This document shows positions 9,338-22,449 of a stretch of DNA of 64,000 nucleotides, one piece after another. The notes under the pieces were generated by a model. That model was not told the origin of the DNA. It was given only the letters and a program-made list of their open reading frames with translations, and did not search any database. The DNA lies in the NCBI GenBank assembly GCA_963678675.1, contig OY783201.1, forward strand, positions 10,001 to 74,000. Reading direction: 5' to 3'. Each line of letters begins with the position of its first letter. Within the stretch, counting starts at the first letter, position 1. Both the position numbers and the translations under genes were made by a program. The stretch comes from Xiphydria camelus (lineage: Eukaryota; Arthropoda; Insecta; Hymenoptera; Xiphydriidae).

Positions 9338-10953
9338 ATGTCAGCTTCTTCTGAAAATATCGTTTTCAAACAACCGATCAAACACTTGGAAATTCCCATT
9401 AACAAGTTCAATGACGTTGCAATTCCGCATCATCTGGAACTGCTGCGACAACATAAAAATAATGTGGAAAAGGTGAATATTTATCCACCAGCTTGATGCA
9501 AGATGGCCATGGAGAAGTCGAGCTGAAATTTATTGAATTTTCTGATGCCTATATGTATAGTTTCAGAAAACGAAAGAGTGGGATAGGGTTTACAGAGAAC
9601 AGATAAATGCTTCTCGTCTTGTGAAGCAATTAAAGCAATTGCTGCACGAAATGGACATGTTACGCTGTCAAGTATTGGATAGTGACATTGTGAAATTTGA
9701 CAGGCTTACTATGAGTTCGAGAGAAAGCACTATTGATGCGATTAAGACATACTTGGGTAAGTAATTTATCTTTGATTCTGCTTGCAAATACATTTATTAA
9801 TGACCTACTTGCATAGAAAGTACGATGGAGTAGACTCGAAATGTGTATCCTGTATACAAAACACAATTGAAAAGCATAACCCACTGATTATCGTTAGAAA
9901 TGGAAATCCATATTCCACTCTCCAGTTCCTCGTTCTCTTCGTTCAAAGAGGAAGACCAGATTGCAAAAGATCCGCTCTATAATCTTGATGCACACATGTA
10001 TGCTGAAGAAGAGAAAAAGAAAGAAGATGAATTGGAAAGGCAACAGGCTTGTCTGGATGCTTGGAATTCGCTGCAGGATGATATGCGACAGTTGCAGCAG
10101 TTGTTTGCCGATTTCAATCATATTGTACTGGTGAGATATTTTTTCGTACCTCACATTGTAGATGTGTGTGTGTGTGTAGACTTATTTATTTACTTATTTA
10201 TTTCTCATATAGTATACGTATATCTCTTGGATTGCTGTTTTCTTTTTTATCAACTTTCTATTTCAACAGACGCAGAAGCAACACGTCAATTTCATAGAGG
10301 ATAATGTGGAAACAGCCGATGCTGATATAAATAAGGGAATGAAATTTTTAGAAAAGGCGGCAAAGTATAAAACTGCTGCTTATCCTGTAGCAGGGGCACT
10401 CATTGGCACTTGCATGGGTGGTCCGATCGGTCTGATAGCTGGCATAAAACTTGGGGGTCTTACGGCTATTGGATGCGGAGTACTCGGTAAGTTTACAAAA
10501 TTGAATATCAAGCTTGTGGAAGTTAGAGGTAGCGGTTAAAAAAAGGGCTTGTTAGTTTAGACTAGCTGAAATCCTTGGAATCGATCGCTCGACCATTCCA
10601 TCCGATATACTCTTTTCCGTGTTGATCCCAAGAAACACAGATTTATTGATGAAATATCTGAGGAACCCCAAGATATCGATGATCAACCGGATCGTTAACT
10701 TATGTTCACACTGTATAACCATTGTATCGTTTTGACCGTTCCCTCGCTATGGTCTTTCCTTAGTTCGAATAAAGAGGCACGGCTGCCCGTTGCAGGATTT
10801 ACAGGTGGTGCTCTACTAAAGAAGAGGCAAATTGAAGTTCAAAAGAATGCGAACGAAATGGAAGCATCCTCGGACGATAGGCGTGATGTCAGGCAATCGA
10901 CTGTGCCTCCCTTCAGAGATTTTAACGATATGGACGCCAAGAAGGATTTATGA
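9338..10953 (+). CDS. Syx17: Syntaxin 17 (autophagosomal Qa-SNARE)
   Basis: Syntaxin 17 sits on the completed autophagosome and drives fusion with the lysosome with SNAP29 and VAMP7/8-type partners; it also acts at ER-mitochondria contacts. Coding exons 9338-9472, 9567-9756, 9898-10130, 10270-10486 and 10796-10953 join in phase to 310 residues (human about 302). Residues about 1-150 form the N-terminal helical domain; the SNARE motif spans about 165-215, with the central-layer glutamine expected at Q188 in TQKQHVNFIEDNVETA. A glycine-rich hairpin of two membrane segments follows (AAKYKTAAYPVAGALIG, CMGGPIGLIAGIKLGG, GVLGFTGGALL; about 222-264), the hallmark of this syntaxin. A short charged cytosolic tail ends in AKKDL. 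The C-terminal part was recognised from the hairpin; exon 1 is assigned from splice phase. Confidence 0.93.
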
Positions 10954-11031
10954 CCCCAGGTGAATCCAAAATTAAGAAAATCTTGAGTATGTAGCACATT
11001 GCAATAATAAGACAGAAATCGTTGCTGTCAC

Positions 11032-11280
11032 AATTGAAGGGCTCGGGATAAGAAGGATATAAGCCACGTACAACAGTTTCTTAGATAGGATTGAGTTCAA
11101 AATGTCGCATCGGAATATAAAATGTTGTTACAGTTATATAACGGTAAATAATAATTATATTTCTTGACATATCTACCAATGCTTCAGTAGATCATCATTG
11201 TATTTCGTAAGAATATTACGATGATTCCGAATCTAAAGAGATTGTGGCTTGTACCCTTCTTATCCCGAACCCTTCAATTA
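11032..11280. mobile_element. Palindromic MITE in the Syntaxin 17 3' UTR
   Basis: Inverted arms CAATTGAAGGGCTCGGGATA (11032) and TATCCCGAACCCTTCAATTA (ending 11280), with AAGCCAC/GTGGCTT further in; about 250 bp. It lies between the Syx17 stop codon and a polyadenylation signal (AATAAA, 11418-11423), so it is probably transcribed in the 3' UTR. Confidence 0.65.
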
Positions 11281-13117
11281 TGGTTAATTATGAAAGTTGC
11301 GCTGACTATCAAACGCCTTTTGAACCCTCAGTGATGGTGTGTCATTACCGATTCAAGTCTTCACAACAATTGTGATCAGAGTCACCGAGTTGAAAGTGTA
11401 CATAGATTTTTACTACGAATAAAAATTATTCTCACAAATTTTGCGGTGGATGTTGAATATTATATCAGCCCTTGATGGGCACACTTCTTATTTGGTAATC
11501 TGCTGTAATACCGGCAAGTCCATAGAGACAGGGGCTACAATGGGTCCTCGATATCCCAGTACGCCCGCATCGGGTTAACGTTCAGAGATGGAACGTAATT
11601 GAATCAGAGCATAGCCGACCGGTATATGTATGCGGATCGGACAGAATCGTTTGATCGTGGGTGCATGGTTACGATCAACGCAACAATTTCATCTTGTAGA
11701 TTTTACTCGAATGAAACGATGGAAGGTGACTGCGATGCGATGCTATGTAAATCAGTAACGCTCGTACTCCCCCCGATAGAAAATGTTTTTAACAAACTGT
11801 AAAAAAAAAAACTGTTGAGGGTAACGGTGATGACGGGATTCATGGGGGACATGCTACATGTGGCCTCAGAATATAATATGTATACCTATACACATGTACA
11901 TGAACACCCTAACGGAAGTGTTTCCCTGCTGCATCTCTACAAAACTCCCTGCGAAAGACTGAACCGGAAGTCTGCCGTTTCCCTGCGAATATTCCAATTT
12001 TAAGAACTGTGGCAGACATTTCAACAGAACTAGTAGCTCACTTTGATAGAGTGAGCAGATAATTCAACAGAGTTGGCAATGATTTCGTCAGAGTCCGCTG
12101 AGTCGACAGAAATTTTTCAAAACCTCTACCAACTGTGTGCACTCTGATGAAATTCTTGTAGACTCTACCAAAATATCTGTCAACTTTGCTATCTCTACCG
12201 AAATCTCTGCCAACTCTGTCAAAGCCTCGGGCAGCTTTTGAAATTGGAACGTTCGCAGAAAACGGCAGATTTTCGACGGAATTTTTTGCAGTAGTTTGAC
12301 AGAGATTTGTCGGAAAAATGTCTGTCAGAGTACGACGGAATAAGATGGATCATCTCATCGCGTAGAGCCGGCTATTCGCGCCAATCCCGGCAGCGGTGTG
12401 GAACCTTCGATTGCTAGAATTGGTGCATACCTGCACCTGGGTATACTATCGGTTGAGGCATCTTCCCGCTCCTCTCTCTCCGCTCCTCTTCCACGATAGA
12501 TTATACCCCGGGAAGGACAATATGTGTGGTTGAGACTACATACCTATTCATAGGTACATATTGCCTGAGCGCAGCTGTCGCGCTGATCGCAAAAAAAATT
12601 TGAATTTTTATATAGATATTCTTTCGGAATAGGATCGGCCGATGGCGTACAGGCTACATCCACTTAGAAGCGTACCTGTATTCTTACGTGCCCCATCCTC
12701 GCCATGACCTCAAACATGATTCCTACGTTGCGGGCGTTCGTTCCCGCGCCCTACAGGTATACATGCATATATCGGTTGGAAAATCGGCCACCCGGTAGAG
12801 AACCGTTAATACAAATGAATTTTTTTACATCATAATTCTCTTTGAACCAACGATCGAAATTGGGATATAAATAATAATATAGATCTCTTTCCTAGAGTGC
12901 AAGAGTTCAAATTCACCCCGCGCAAAGTCGATCGTCTAATGCGTACGCATACAAGTCGCGCGTCCTCGAACGTGCCTTCAAACGCAGGCGCTGGAACGAT
13001 CAATAAATACCCCAAGTTGAGGGCGAAAGACCAGTAGCGTACGGGTTCGTCAGCAGTGAACGCATTTTCGAAATACACTACGGTTTAGTGGTGACGCTGC
13101 AGAGCCACTCATCCAGC
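11281..13117. other. Intergenic: Syx17 3' end and nwk upstream region
   Basis: Contains the candidate Syx17 poly(A) signal at 11418. At 12020-12340 there are loose, repeated AACTCTGTCAAA-like words on both strands that do not form a clean array. I see no exon, RNA gene or strong palindrome in the remainder. The 300 bases before 13118 presumably contain the nervous wreck promoter and 5' UTR. Confidence 0.5.
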
Positions 13118-14966
13118 ATGCAACCGCCCCCAAGAAAAGTAAGAGAATTGGTGAAGCACGAGGTCGTTGTGCATCGCATTAAACGGACTTGGACTTCATT
13201 TTCACACACAGACGTGTAATATAATACCTACTCGAAACTTTCAGGGCGCCTCCGTTTATCCGCGTATTGACGAGTTGGATTTTTTTCTTTTCTGAATTCT
13301 CATATCGATTTGTCACATAATGGAACGTAGCGGCTATTGATTACAGCTCGTACCAATTAGTCTAATGTGAAATTTTGCAATTCGTTAATTATAAAATTAC
13401 CAAACGAACAATACCGATTGCGTACAGAGATCACATTCGTTGTCAGAGATTATCTTTGACCGTGTTCTCACGCGTTGACGGGTTCAGTTGATGGCGATGT
13501 CATTAATGATGAAGAACTATAGCGGCTGAAAAAGAGGGACGCTGAGTGAGGGCGTGCACTCTTCAGCGCGTACAAGTTATCAAATTATTTCCCTTCACTC
13601 GACAAGCCGAACAATTCTGTATATTCGAAGACAACGCGGAGCGCTCCTGAAGGTACACAATGTGTTCTTCCGATTTCCGAAAGAGAAAGATGGAATCCAT
13701 ATTACGTTTTCATCATACGCTAAGTTGAGGATTTGAACGAGGATTGAGCCCAATCGGGCGTACAGGCTCGAAACGAAAAAAGCCGATATACGGATCGTTC
13801 GAGTGCGATTGAGAACGCCGATTAACTTCGGCTATCGGGGAACACGCGAGAGCTTCCTCGCCGCCTACTATTCGTTGAGGATACAGAATGCGCGATAGAG
13901 AGGCTCTCGCACTCGCACGATCCCTACATGCACGTGTGTACGTATGTTGGGTTTCCTCGTTCCCGCGTGAGTCTGGAGCCTGCACGGCTCGCCGAGTCTT
14001 GCCCGTCTTGTGCGTTTGATTTCTCCGTTTTGACCCTGCAGCGACTAATGATACGCGTAACTGACATTTATCTTTATTTTTTCCCTTCAGGGAAACTATG
14101 CGAAATTTCTTAAAAACGTACACACCGAACAAGTGGCGAAGTTACAAGTTAAAAATCAGCACGAATGCGAGCTTCTGGAAGATATACGGTGAGTTGGCTC
14201 AAATTTTAGACATTGCATTGAACTATATATATATAGTACTCGCGTATACCTATATATGTATACCTATATCACGATGCACTAAACCTGAAATATGTACAGG
14301 AAATTACCAAGATCGCGATGGCTATATTACGAGTATTTACATACCATGTGTGAGGCTTGACTTACTCGCCAGGAAAGAAACTCGAATCACTGTTATCTCA
14401 TTTCATTTATGAACTTTATCCTGCCTGTATCGATATAAGATTTTATTATAGATAAGAATGTAATCTTCAAAAAAGTATTATACTGATGTGAGCCAAAAAA
14501 CTCATAGATGACGAAATAATAGTGATTCGAGTTTCTCTCCTGACGAGTGAGTTTAGCCTCATATGGTATGCGCGCGTGTAAGTTGATCGTATAGATTTTA
14601 AGTTTAATGTGAAACAGCACACATCCCGTTATATAATTTTCATAATATCGTTTCAGTAATTTTACCATAAAAAAGTCAGCAATCGAGAAATCCTATTCAG
14701 AGGTAAGTTACAATACGATACATACACATGAGATATCATGACTTGCAATAATTACACAGGCTCGACGACCACCGAATTCAGCGTACCGTGGAAGGATAGT
14801 ATTGATGTATGTGTTGTTCTTATCTATTTTTTTTATAGGCATTACTGAAGATATCTTCCGCCTACTTAAATAAGAAGATGCCAAATATCCCCGATATCAA
14901 AATCGAAGGTGGAGATGAGAAATGGTAACAACCGTTTTTTAATTTAAACTTTTCTCTTCGTTGTAC

Positions 14967-15061
<95 letters not shown>

Positions 15062-18000
15062 GGTACTCGCAAGGATGATGTCCGCAGGGTGATATATGTG
15101 TATGCTACAATAGACTTTAGACTATACGTATAACGGTACGCCGCACAGACGGTACGAGTAACCGCGAAGAGATCTTTTCTAGAGCTGTTTTAATTCGGAA
15201 TGAATTCTTTGCGGTTATACTCGCGCGTGCCGTCTGTCGTATTCGTTATCATTTCATTATGCATATCACTGTCCTTTCGAGCGTAAGAAAACGTGCAGCC
15301 CGTGGGTGTGGTCTCTATCTAATAGTGTATTCATGCGAGCATCTTTCCCAGAAGAGACCCATATTTCCGATTGCGAAATGAGCAAGTTCGTTACTAGTTG
15401 AACTTGTGCCACGTGGATATCGCATCGATAATAACGATTACTTTTAGGAATATGTGGAACGTCTGGAGAACAGTACTCGAGGAGAATGAAAAGTTAGCTA
15501 GAGCACGCTTGGCGGCCGTCGAAGTTTTCCAACAGCAAATTGCAGATGATGCGAAAACTCTAAAATTACACAAAACACAAATTTCCAAAAAGGTATTTTC
15601 AGTACAGTTCATGCACCCTGGGACGCGTGTCTCGATTAACGCTTGAGAGGCTCACTACGAGACGCGTCATCAGTCTTCTTTAAAGAAGACGCCGGTAGTA
15701 CCTACCTACTCCGCAATCTTGTAGGCAATCGATCAATTGATGATAGTGCAGAAGGAGTTGCAAACTTGCGTCCAAGATGTTGATAAAACGAAGAAACTTT
15801 ACTTCGACGAGGAGCACAGCGCCCACGATGTCCGCGATAAGGCAAAGGATATCGAGGAAAAGTATGCGATGCGTTATACGTTACCGTATACGATCAATTA
15901 TGCTCGGCGGTACTGCAAGTACATGTGCATTGATGCACGAGCCCGCTACATACCTATACATATCATTCGTACTGGCTGGCTCTCCGGCGCAAGCGTTTTG
16001 GATTTTTCCACGGCGGTTACCGACTCGATACCGATGGATTCAAAGAATTTTTCATTTTAGGCTGAAGAAAAAGAAGGGATCGTTCTTCCAATCGATAACG
16101 TCACTGCAAAAGAATAGCGCCAAGGTGTGTAACGGTGCGCGAACCGTCACTCACCCGTCTACCTATAGGTACCTGCGACGTTGTTTGTACATAATATTAT
16201 TCTCTTCGACATTTAGGTGAGTTCGAAGCGTGATGCTTTAGAGGAAAAGTCGACCGGAGCGCGAAACGATTATCTCCTCAGCCTCGCTGCCGCGAACGCA
16301 CATCAGAATAGATACTTTGTCGTCGATTTACAGACTACGATGCAAGTAAGAGCACGATCGATGAGGCGATTAATAGGTACATGGTTGCGCAGAGATATCA
16401 CGTTGCGCGCGGTGATTCTTTCTGTTTCAGCATTTGGAGCAAGCCGTGTATGATAAAGTGGCCGAATATTTAACGCTCATGGGTCGGACGGAACTCCTTA
16501 CGTGTCTGGCGACGCAAAGTAGCTTTGGCAAAATTCGTGATCAAGCTCAGCAAGTATGAACGTTATTGTGATGAATGTTCGATAAAAACACTGGCCATGC
16601 CATCGTACGTACATAAGTACATGTGTGTACAGTGATGGTCGAGGAAGGTCAATATATCGGCGGCAGGAATACAGTATAATAATAATAATTACGTTTGCAC
16701 GCTATTACAGCTAACCAGAGAATACAACTTGCAGTGCTGTTACTTGTACTATCCGGTATTGAAACAGCACATACAATATGACTTTGAACCTTGCGACAGC
16801 GATCCCGTTGACAGGTCAGTTGAACGCTCATCGGTGTAAGCGTTCGCTTGACATAACGGTAACTATACCTATGAGTTGATTTTAATTCGGGTTTAATTGA
16901 TTGCGTAGAATAACGGCTGACCACTCAGCCGCGGTAACTTTGGGAAAAGAAGCACGCCGCTGGTCGACGAGAATTGCTCGCGAAGTGAGCTCTATGAAGG
17001 AAGGCAATCGGAAACTCCAAATCCTTCAACAATTAAAAGAATCTGGACAAAAGGTATCTTTGGGGAGCTCGATCGCATCGATATGCCAAATTATGCGATG
17101 AGCATCTCTAACGCGAGGGACGTATCTATCTTTTGTAGTGCGATCCCAATGACCCGAATGGTCCCGACCTGGACACGAAAATGGACGAGCTGAAACAAAT
17201 GATTCGACGTGCCGAAGTACGTATTTCTCGCATCACACTCACCGTGATCCACTCGACTATAGGTACATACCTATAACACTACTCGCGTCCCTGTCACGAG
17301 CGCGCGTGTAAGAGGGATGATGATCGTATAATATGACGTACATATTTGTGCTTGGTACATAATTAATCTTTGTCGTGCCGTTATAGTCGCATTCGATAGA
17401 TCCGTTGCTCTGAAATCTCTACCGAATGGCCATTCGAATTTGGAATGACGCGAGCGGTGCACCAAACGTGTACACGTGCACATACCTACATACATATGTA
17501 GGTATGTAGGTGTGTATACGTGTTTATGTAATTTTCAGACGGCAAAGATGAAGGCCGAAGCTCGGATAGAGTGTCTACGACAAGGAGGAGGTTTGTTAGA
17601 AAAGAAAACGCAACTTTAAGAGAGTACCGGTAGTATTGAAAATCAATACCCATCTAATGTTGTCTATGATTGACGCGAATGTATTATTTGCAATGCAGTT
17701 AACGTCGACGAATGGTTGCAAGAAGCTGAGACATTGAGTGTGCAAGATATGCCGCGATCCGCTAGTTCCCTTTCGGTTCGGACCGACGTCTCCGGTACAG
17801 CGGTAATTATATTAACAAAAATTGAAAACGAAATTTCGATCGAAACGGTACGCGGGATAGAAATTTGAGGTACATATTACCTTTCGTATTCGAATGTCCC
17901 GTGTTGAACGAGATGCGTCATATATTATGATGGAATGATACGCGCATGTGTGCGGATGAGAATTGAATTATCCTTTCTAGGAGCATCCCTCTTCTGACTC

Positions 18001-20261
18001 TTTTTACGACAGCGATGGCGATGGTGGAAGCGACTTGACTACTGTCGAAAGACCCGGAAGTACTACGCGACATGCAGTAGAGCAGGAAGAGGAAGTAATC
18101 GAAGAGAGACAAAGGCACGATAGCGCGGAAGTTGACGGTACGTGTGCAGAGACGAGTTTGCGTATGGGCGAGGGTTCGATGCCCAAAATTTCGATGCCGA
18201 TTCTCTCGCAAACTGTGCGTTCGACAAAATAATATTCTCAACTGACAACGCTTTTTAAACGGCACTGCCGCAGCTCTGCTCGAACAGGAACAACAAAGAA
18301 TAGAACAACTCACCGCGGGATGGGACGACCCCACCGCGGTTGATTGGGATAACGAAGAAAAAGACGAGGTTGCGGAAGTACGCGAAGCACCCGAGACGCC
18401 CTCAACCCAACACGTATACAAATGCACGGCGCTTTATTCGTACACGGTTAGTATTTTTTGCCGGACTCTGATGAGGACTGTACGCGTTACGCAGATGGAC
18501 CCTGATAATTTCAACACGTTTCATCGCGTCGCTTCTCTCCGTCAGGCACTGAATCCCGATGAACTGTCAATTGTCGAGAGCGAACAACTTGAAGTCGTCG
18601 GCGAAGGTGACGGTGATGGATGGTTGCGCGCGCGAAACTATCGCGGAGAGGAGGGCTTCGTCCCGCAAAATTATCTCGACGTAGAGAGAGAACCAGACAC
18701 GGTGACGTCTCTTACGTCGCAAGGAGCAGGACTCGTTCAGCAAATATCGTTCTCGTCGGTTGATTATACCGTGGACGACCACGATGCCATCGATCCTGAT
18801 GCCAGTTTGCAGGCCGCCGCTACTCCTCCGCCTTCCTCTTCTCTCACTACGGTCGCTGCTGCTGCTACTATTGTTGCGGCTAGTACTACCGATGACGAGA
18901 CCACAGTACAAAACCACTTGAATGGTAATCAGCGAGGACTAAGAGATAGGATGACATGCGAGTAATTCAGATTTTCGCTGACAAAGTTAACGTTAATGAA
19001 TATAATTATTGTGCGTATTCTCTCGACCGCGATTACCAATCGATGCCCGCGACCCGACTATTTCGTATCCGACGAGTTTCTGGAAAATGTTGAGTCGTTC
19101 GACGTAGACGGCGCGCGATTACGATTGTTCGTATACGCGTTTTTACGCGTGTTTTACAGGCGCCCAACGCTACTGTATCGCGCTATACGACTACGATGCC
19201 ACTTGCTCCGAGGAACTCAGTTTCATGGAAGGCGATGTTCTAAAGATATTGCGGAAAGAGCCGCACGATGTAGACGACGGATGGTGGGAAGGCGAATTGT
19301 GCGGTCAACGTGGCATATTTCCATCGCTCATCGTTGAGCCGTGCGCTGCGGACGGTTCATCTCTGACTCCTCAGGTAGAGTGAAAATCTTGTGTCGACGA
19401 GAGAGTCCTTGTATACCTACCACGTACCTACAGAGTGATTCTCAGGATTGAGATCATATGACGATATGCTACGCGGCGCTCGGGAGACTATAGGCGATCA
19501 GACACAGCTGGACACAGCCTCCACCTCGATGATTGGCTGTGACGACGTGCAAGCAGCGTCCACCAACCATTTCAGGAGAGAGTTCCTAGTGTCTGATCGC
19601 CTAACTCAGACATTAGGGATCTTCTTTCGAAGCGTTTGCCGAGTACTGCACGCCATCGCGGCGAATCGTACAGCGTCCTCGGGCCAATAACGTTGACCTA
19701 TAATCTGCTGAACGCCACGTAGCCTATCGTCTTATGACCTTCAACTTGAGAATCACTCTGTATAGGAGGTGTATACCATACGTTCGGTATGCCGTTTTCT
19801 ATACGTTCAACTCGAGGAGACATGCAGGTACTACGAGTTCGTTCGATCATCTTTTTAGGAGGATACGACGCCACCCAGTTCAGCACCACCAGTTTTCACT
19901 CCACCCGAGGTACCCGAATTTTTGCTAAACGAAGATGCGGATCAGTCCGAGTTAAATGGTAACGGTCTTTCGAATTATTTGAATCCGCGTACAGCACCGC
20001 TCTCTTCGCACTTCCAAGTCTTCGCTATTGCATTTCTCTGTCACCGATCACCCCACGCGTTTCTCATATATACTCTCCCTTTGTCTTTTCAAATTTCGTA
20101 TATACGCTGAGCGTAGAGAGGAACGCGTAACGCATCTTTGCCTTTTCTTTCATCAACGTAGACTTGGTCGAAAAGAAATCAGTCTACATCAATGGCGAAC
20201 AGAGACACGGTTTTGCGATAAATCTTACCAAGGATCGGAAGGAACATTACGGCTTGCAGTT

Positions 20262-20297
<36 letters not shown>

Positions 20298-21367
20298 TGG
20301 TGAACGCGGTGACAATGACGCCGACAATGCTGATTTGCAAGCGCCAGGAATAATAGGTAACCAACTACTGGCCGCTCACTGATTTTCCTTTCTTTTCTTT
20401 TCTTTTCCTTTTTCTTCTTCTAACGCGGTACGTACATGGTACGTACACATTCCAACGACAGAGCAAATACAATTCTAATGCAACTTATTTCTATCGCTGC
20501 CCAGTTGTGGAGGTTGCGGACGAATCTGACATTCAGGTACTACACGCGTCATCTCCGCTTACCATTTTATCATCGTGTTACACGATCGGTGGCGTGAGAG
20601 AAACAGGATTTTAGTTAGCCCCCACGACATGCTTGTACCGCGATCGATTCAAGTCTGCGTACCCTCGAACTGCATCCCCTACGCGATATTGAATTTAATC
20701 TGTCGACTGCACGTACGCACGGCGGTATAACGTCATTATTCCACAGTTGCAGGCGGATGAGAGGAATAAGCATTTGGACGGTGACGATCGTAAAAAGGGC
20801 ACGGTTGACGGCAAGGAAGATTTTGGTCTCGGGGTTGCGCAAATCGTAATTACAGCGGCAACTCCCATGGAAGAGATCGAACATCCATTTCCAGGTGACG
20901 ATGAAATAACGGATGACAGCATTCCCGAGAAAACGGCGACTACGAGGGCGGCGAAAAATTCCGACAACGACGTTACCGTGCGAGCAACAATCGGTGATAA
21001 GGAAGAATGTCATGTTCATAAAGGGACTGCTACATTCGATCCCGAACGAGAGCAAGAGGAGCCAGAAGTAACAGAGTCCACGGAGGATGTCGAAGAAAAA
21101 TCGATCGTCGACGATTTGCCGACGGACTCGGCCCCATTTCCCGTAAGCAGCAGCTCGGGCAGCGAGGCCGATTCGACGTCCGGACCGAGTACCGCGGATA
21201 ATTCGCAATCTCAACCTTCGCGCGAGACCGCGATGGAAGCAGAAGCGGCAAGCGAATCCGAGATTATTCGAGAAAAGGTACTCGTGGGTGGCAGGGCGAG
21301 TATCCCGGACGAACTTCAACCCGATCAATTGGAGAAATTGCAAAATCTAAAAGAATCGAATGCCTAG
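13118..21367 (+). CDS. nwk: Nervous wreck (F-BAR and double-SH3 protein, FCHSD family)
   Basis: Nwk bends membranes with its F-BAR domain and recruits WASp and dynamin through its SH3 domains; in flies it limits synapse growth by endosomal sorting. Coding exons: 13118-13138, 14091-14188, 14657-14702, 14839-14924, 15448-15592, 15725-15861, 16061-16124, 16217-16345, 16431-16553, 16711-16814, 16909-17053, 17139-17216, 17539-17590, 17699-17802, 17981-18137, 18274-18446, 18546-18924, 19160-19374, 19859-19958, 20162-20356, 20505-20536, 20753-21367; phases close to 1065 residues. F-BAR about 8-390 ([45 protein letters not shown]). SH3-1 about 544-597 ([24 protein letters not shown]), SH3-2 about 682-737 ([26 protein letters not shown]). 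The tail has a run of 12 aspartates and the conserved [20 protein letters not shown] at 21636 is a candidate poly(A) signal. Confidence 0.95.
14340..14570. mobile_element. Palindromic MITE in nwk intron 2
   Basis: Arms CATACCATGTGTGAGGCTTG (14340) and GTTTAGCCTCATATGGTATG (ending 14570), with GAAACTCGAATCACTGTTAT matched by ATAGTGATTCGAGTTTC. Lies wholly inside intron 2 (14189-14656), stopping about 86 bases before the acceptor. Confidence 0.75.
14967..15061. repeat. (GAT)n microsatellite in nwk intron 4
   Basis: About 31 perfect GAT triplets in the intron between exons 4 and 5. Likely length-polymorphic. Confidence 0.95.
15144..15238. repeat. Short inverted repeat in nwk intron 4
   Basis: Arms CAGACGGTACGAGTAACCGC and GCGGTTATACTCGCGCGTGC-CGTCTG, about 95 bp in all. 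Probably a small degenerate fold-back element next to the GAT array. Confidence 0.55.
19430..19761. mobile_element. Palindromic MITE in nwk intron 18
   Basis: Outer arms AGAGTGATTCTCAGGATTGA and TCAACTTGAGAATCACTCT, with ACGATATGCTACGCGGCG matched by CGCCACGTAGCCTATCGT. A second inner pair, GCGATCAGACAC and GTGTCTGATCGC, suggests a two-level hairpin. About 330 bp, entirely intronic. Confidence 0.75.
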
Positions 21368-21944
21368 GATTGACTAAGCCTCGGAGAAGTAGAATATCCT
21401 GCCTTTACGAAGAAGTTGGCTCTTCCGAAAAACCACGAAAACAAATTTCGGCTCCTGCTGAATTTTTGGAATTCTCCCGAGGTTTTCAAAGAAAAAGACT
21501 AACGACGCTCTGATTTAATATTTTTATGTTGCTATCATTATGTACACAATTTTTGCTCGGTAATACTCGAATACCGATGAAAAGGTTGCGATTTTTGCAA
21601 CGTATTTACAAAATATTAATGTACAGTTGTAAGGTAATAAAGAGGATTGTCGATACCTGTAGAAGCAATACGAGGCTTGTGTACACGTACGTGGTGAGGC
21701 ATTGTAGCCAGGGACTTGTAACGAATATTATACGAGAAGAGAGAAAAACGTTTATTGAATAACTTTTTTTTCCGCTTTCTTACAAATGACAAAATGCATT
21801 AAGCGTTTACACCCCGCTCGCCTAGACAGTCTTAAAATTTCATACACTTATTCGAATTTGTATGAGTGTTGATATATTCTTGATCAGATCCCTACATATT
21901 CTACGCGATCGATTATCAAATTCATAGGCATAATCTGGAGAAGC

Positions 21945-22236
21945 TTATAGTTGCATTCGAGTAGCACCGTCCAATCTTATGGTTGCTCCATTCAACATAG
22001 GATTCTTCACGATCGCTTGAACGAGTTGCGCGTACTCGTCGGGATTACCCAATCTCGGTGGAAACTGTATAGTTTGCCAAAAAGGAGCGAACTTTGTCCG
22101 GTAACGATTGGAGCAACGGCGTGTCGAATAGTCCAGGCGCTATCGCTTCAAAAGCTGCTACACTCGCGGTATTGACGATCATTCCCCGTTGACCGTCCTC
22201 GTTTCCCGTACGCGTCCCGACTTTCATTATTCCTAC
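21945..22236 (-). pseudogene. Broken HSD17B10 (scully)-like SDR fragment
   Basis: The reading on the minus strand resembles the C-terminal 40% of 3-hydroxyacyl-CoA dehydrogenase type 2, a mitochondrial short-chain dehydrogenase. NEDGQRGMIVNTASVAAFE runs straight into [19 protein letters not shown]. About 35 residues between them, including the catalytic Tyr-x-x-x-Lys segment, are missing with no splice signals. One base is then lost after SFLA; in the shifted frame the family tail continues ([36 protein letters not shown], stop). No N-terminal exons are visible upstream. With an internal deletion and a frameshift this is a pseudogene, probably a retrocopy or fragment of an intact gene elsewhere. 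Degraded in place; it cannot make a working enzyme. Confidence 0.88.
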
Positions 22237-22449
22237 CCTATGTCAAACACGATTCTACACTTTAGAATCGTAGACGACTTTAAGATGGCCCCTCTCTTTA
22301 TGAGCTTACAGGCGCGTTATAGGTGAATATCAAATATGGAGTGCACAGTGCCAAGCAAGTTTGAATACGCTGAATCCTCTTCAGTAATAATTAGCTACTT
22401 TACATCTCTTTTCGTCGAATTATCAAAAGTTACTTAGCTTTAGCATAGT

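Noticed and set aside
20615..21343. 242-codon minus-strand frame
   Set aside because: Shadow of the last nwk exon, whose protein continues the conserved Nwk tail.
21945..22236. HSD17B10-like reading as a functional gene with an intron at the gap
   Set aside because: No GT-AG borders at the junction, and a separate one-base frameshift downstream.
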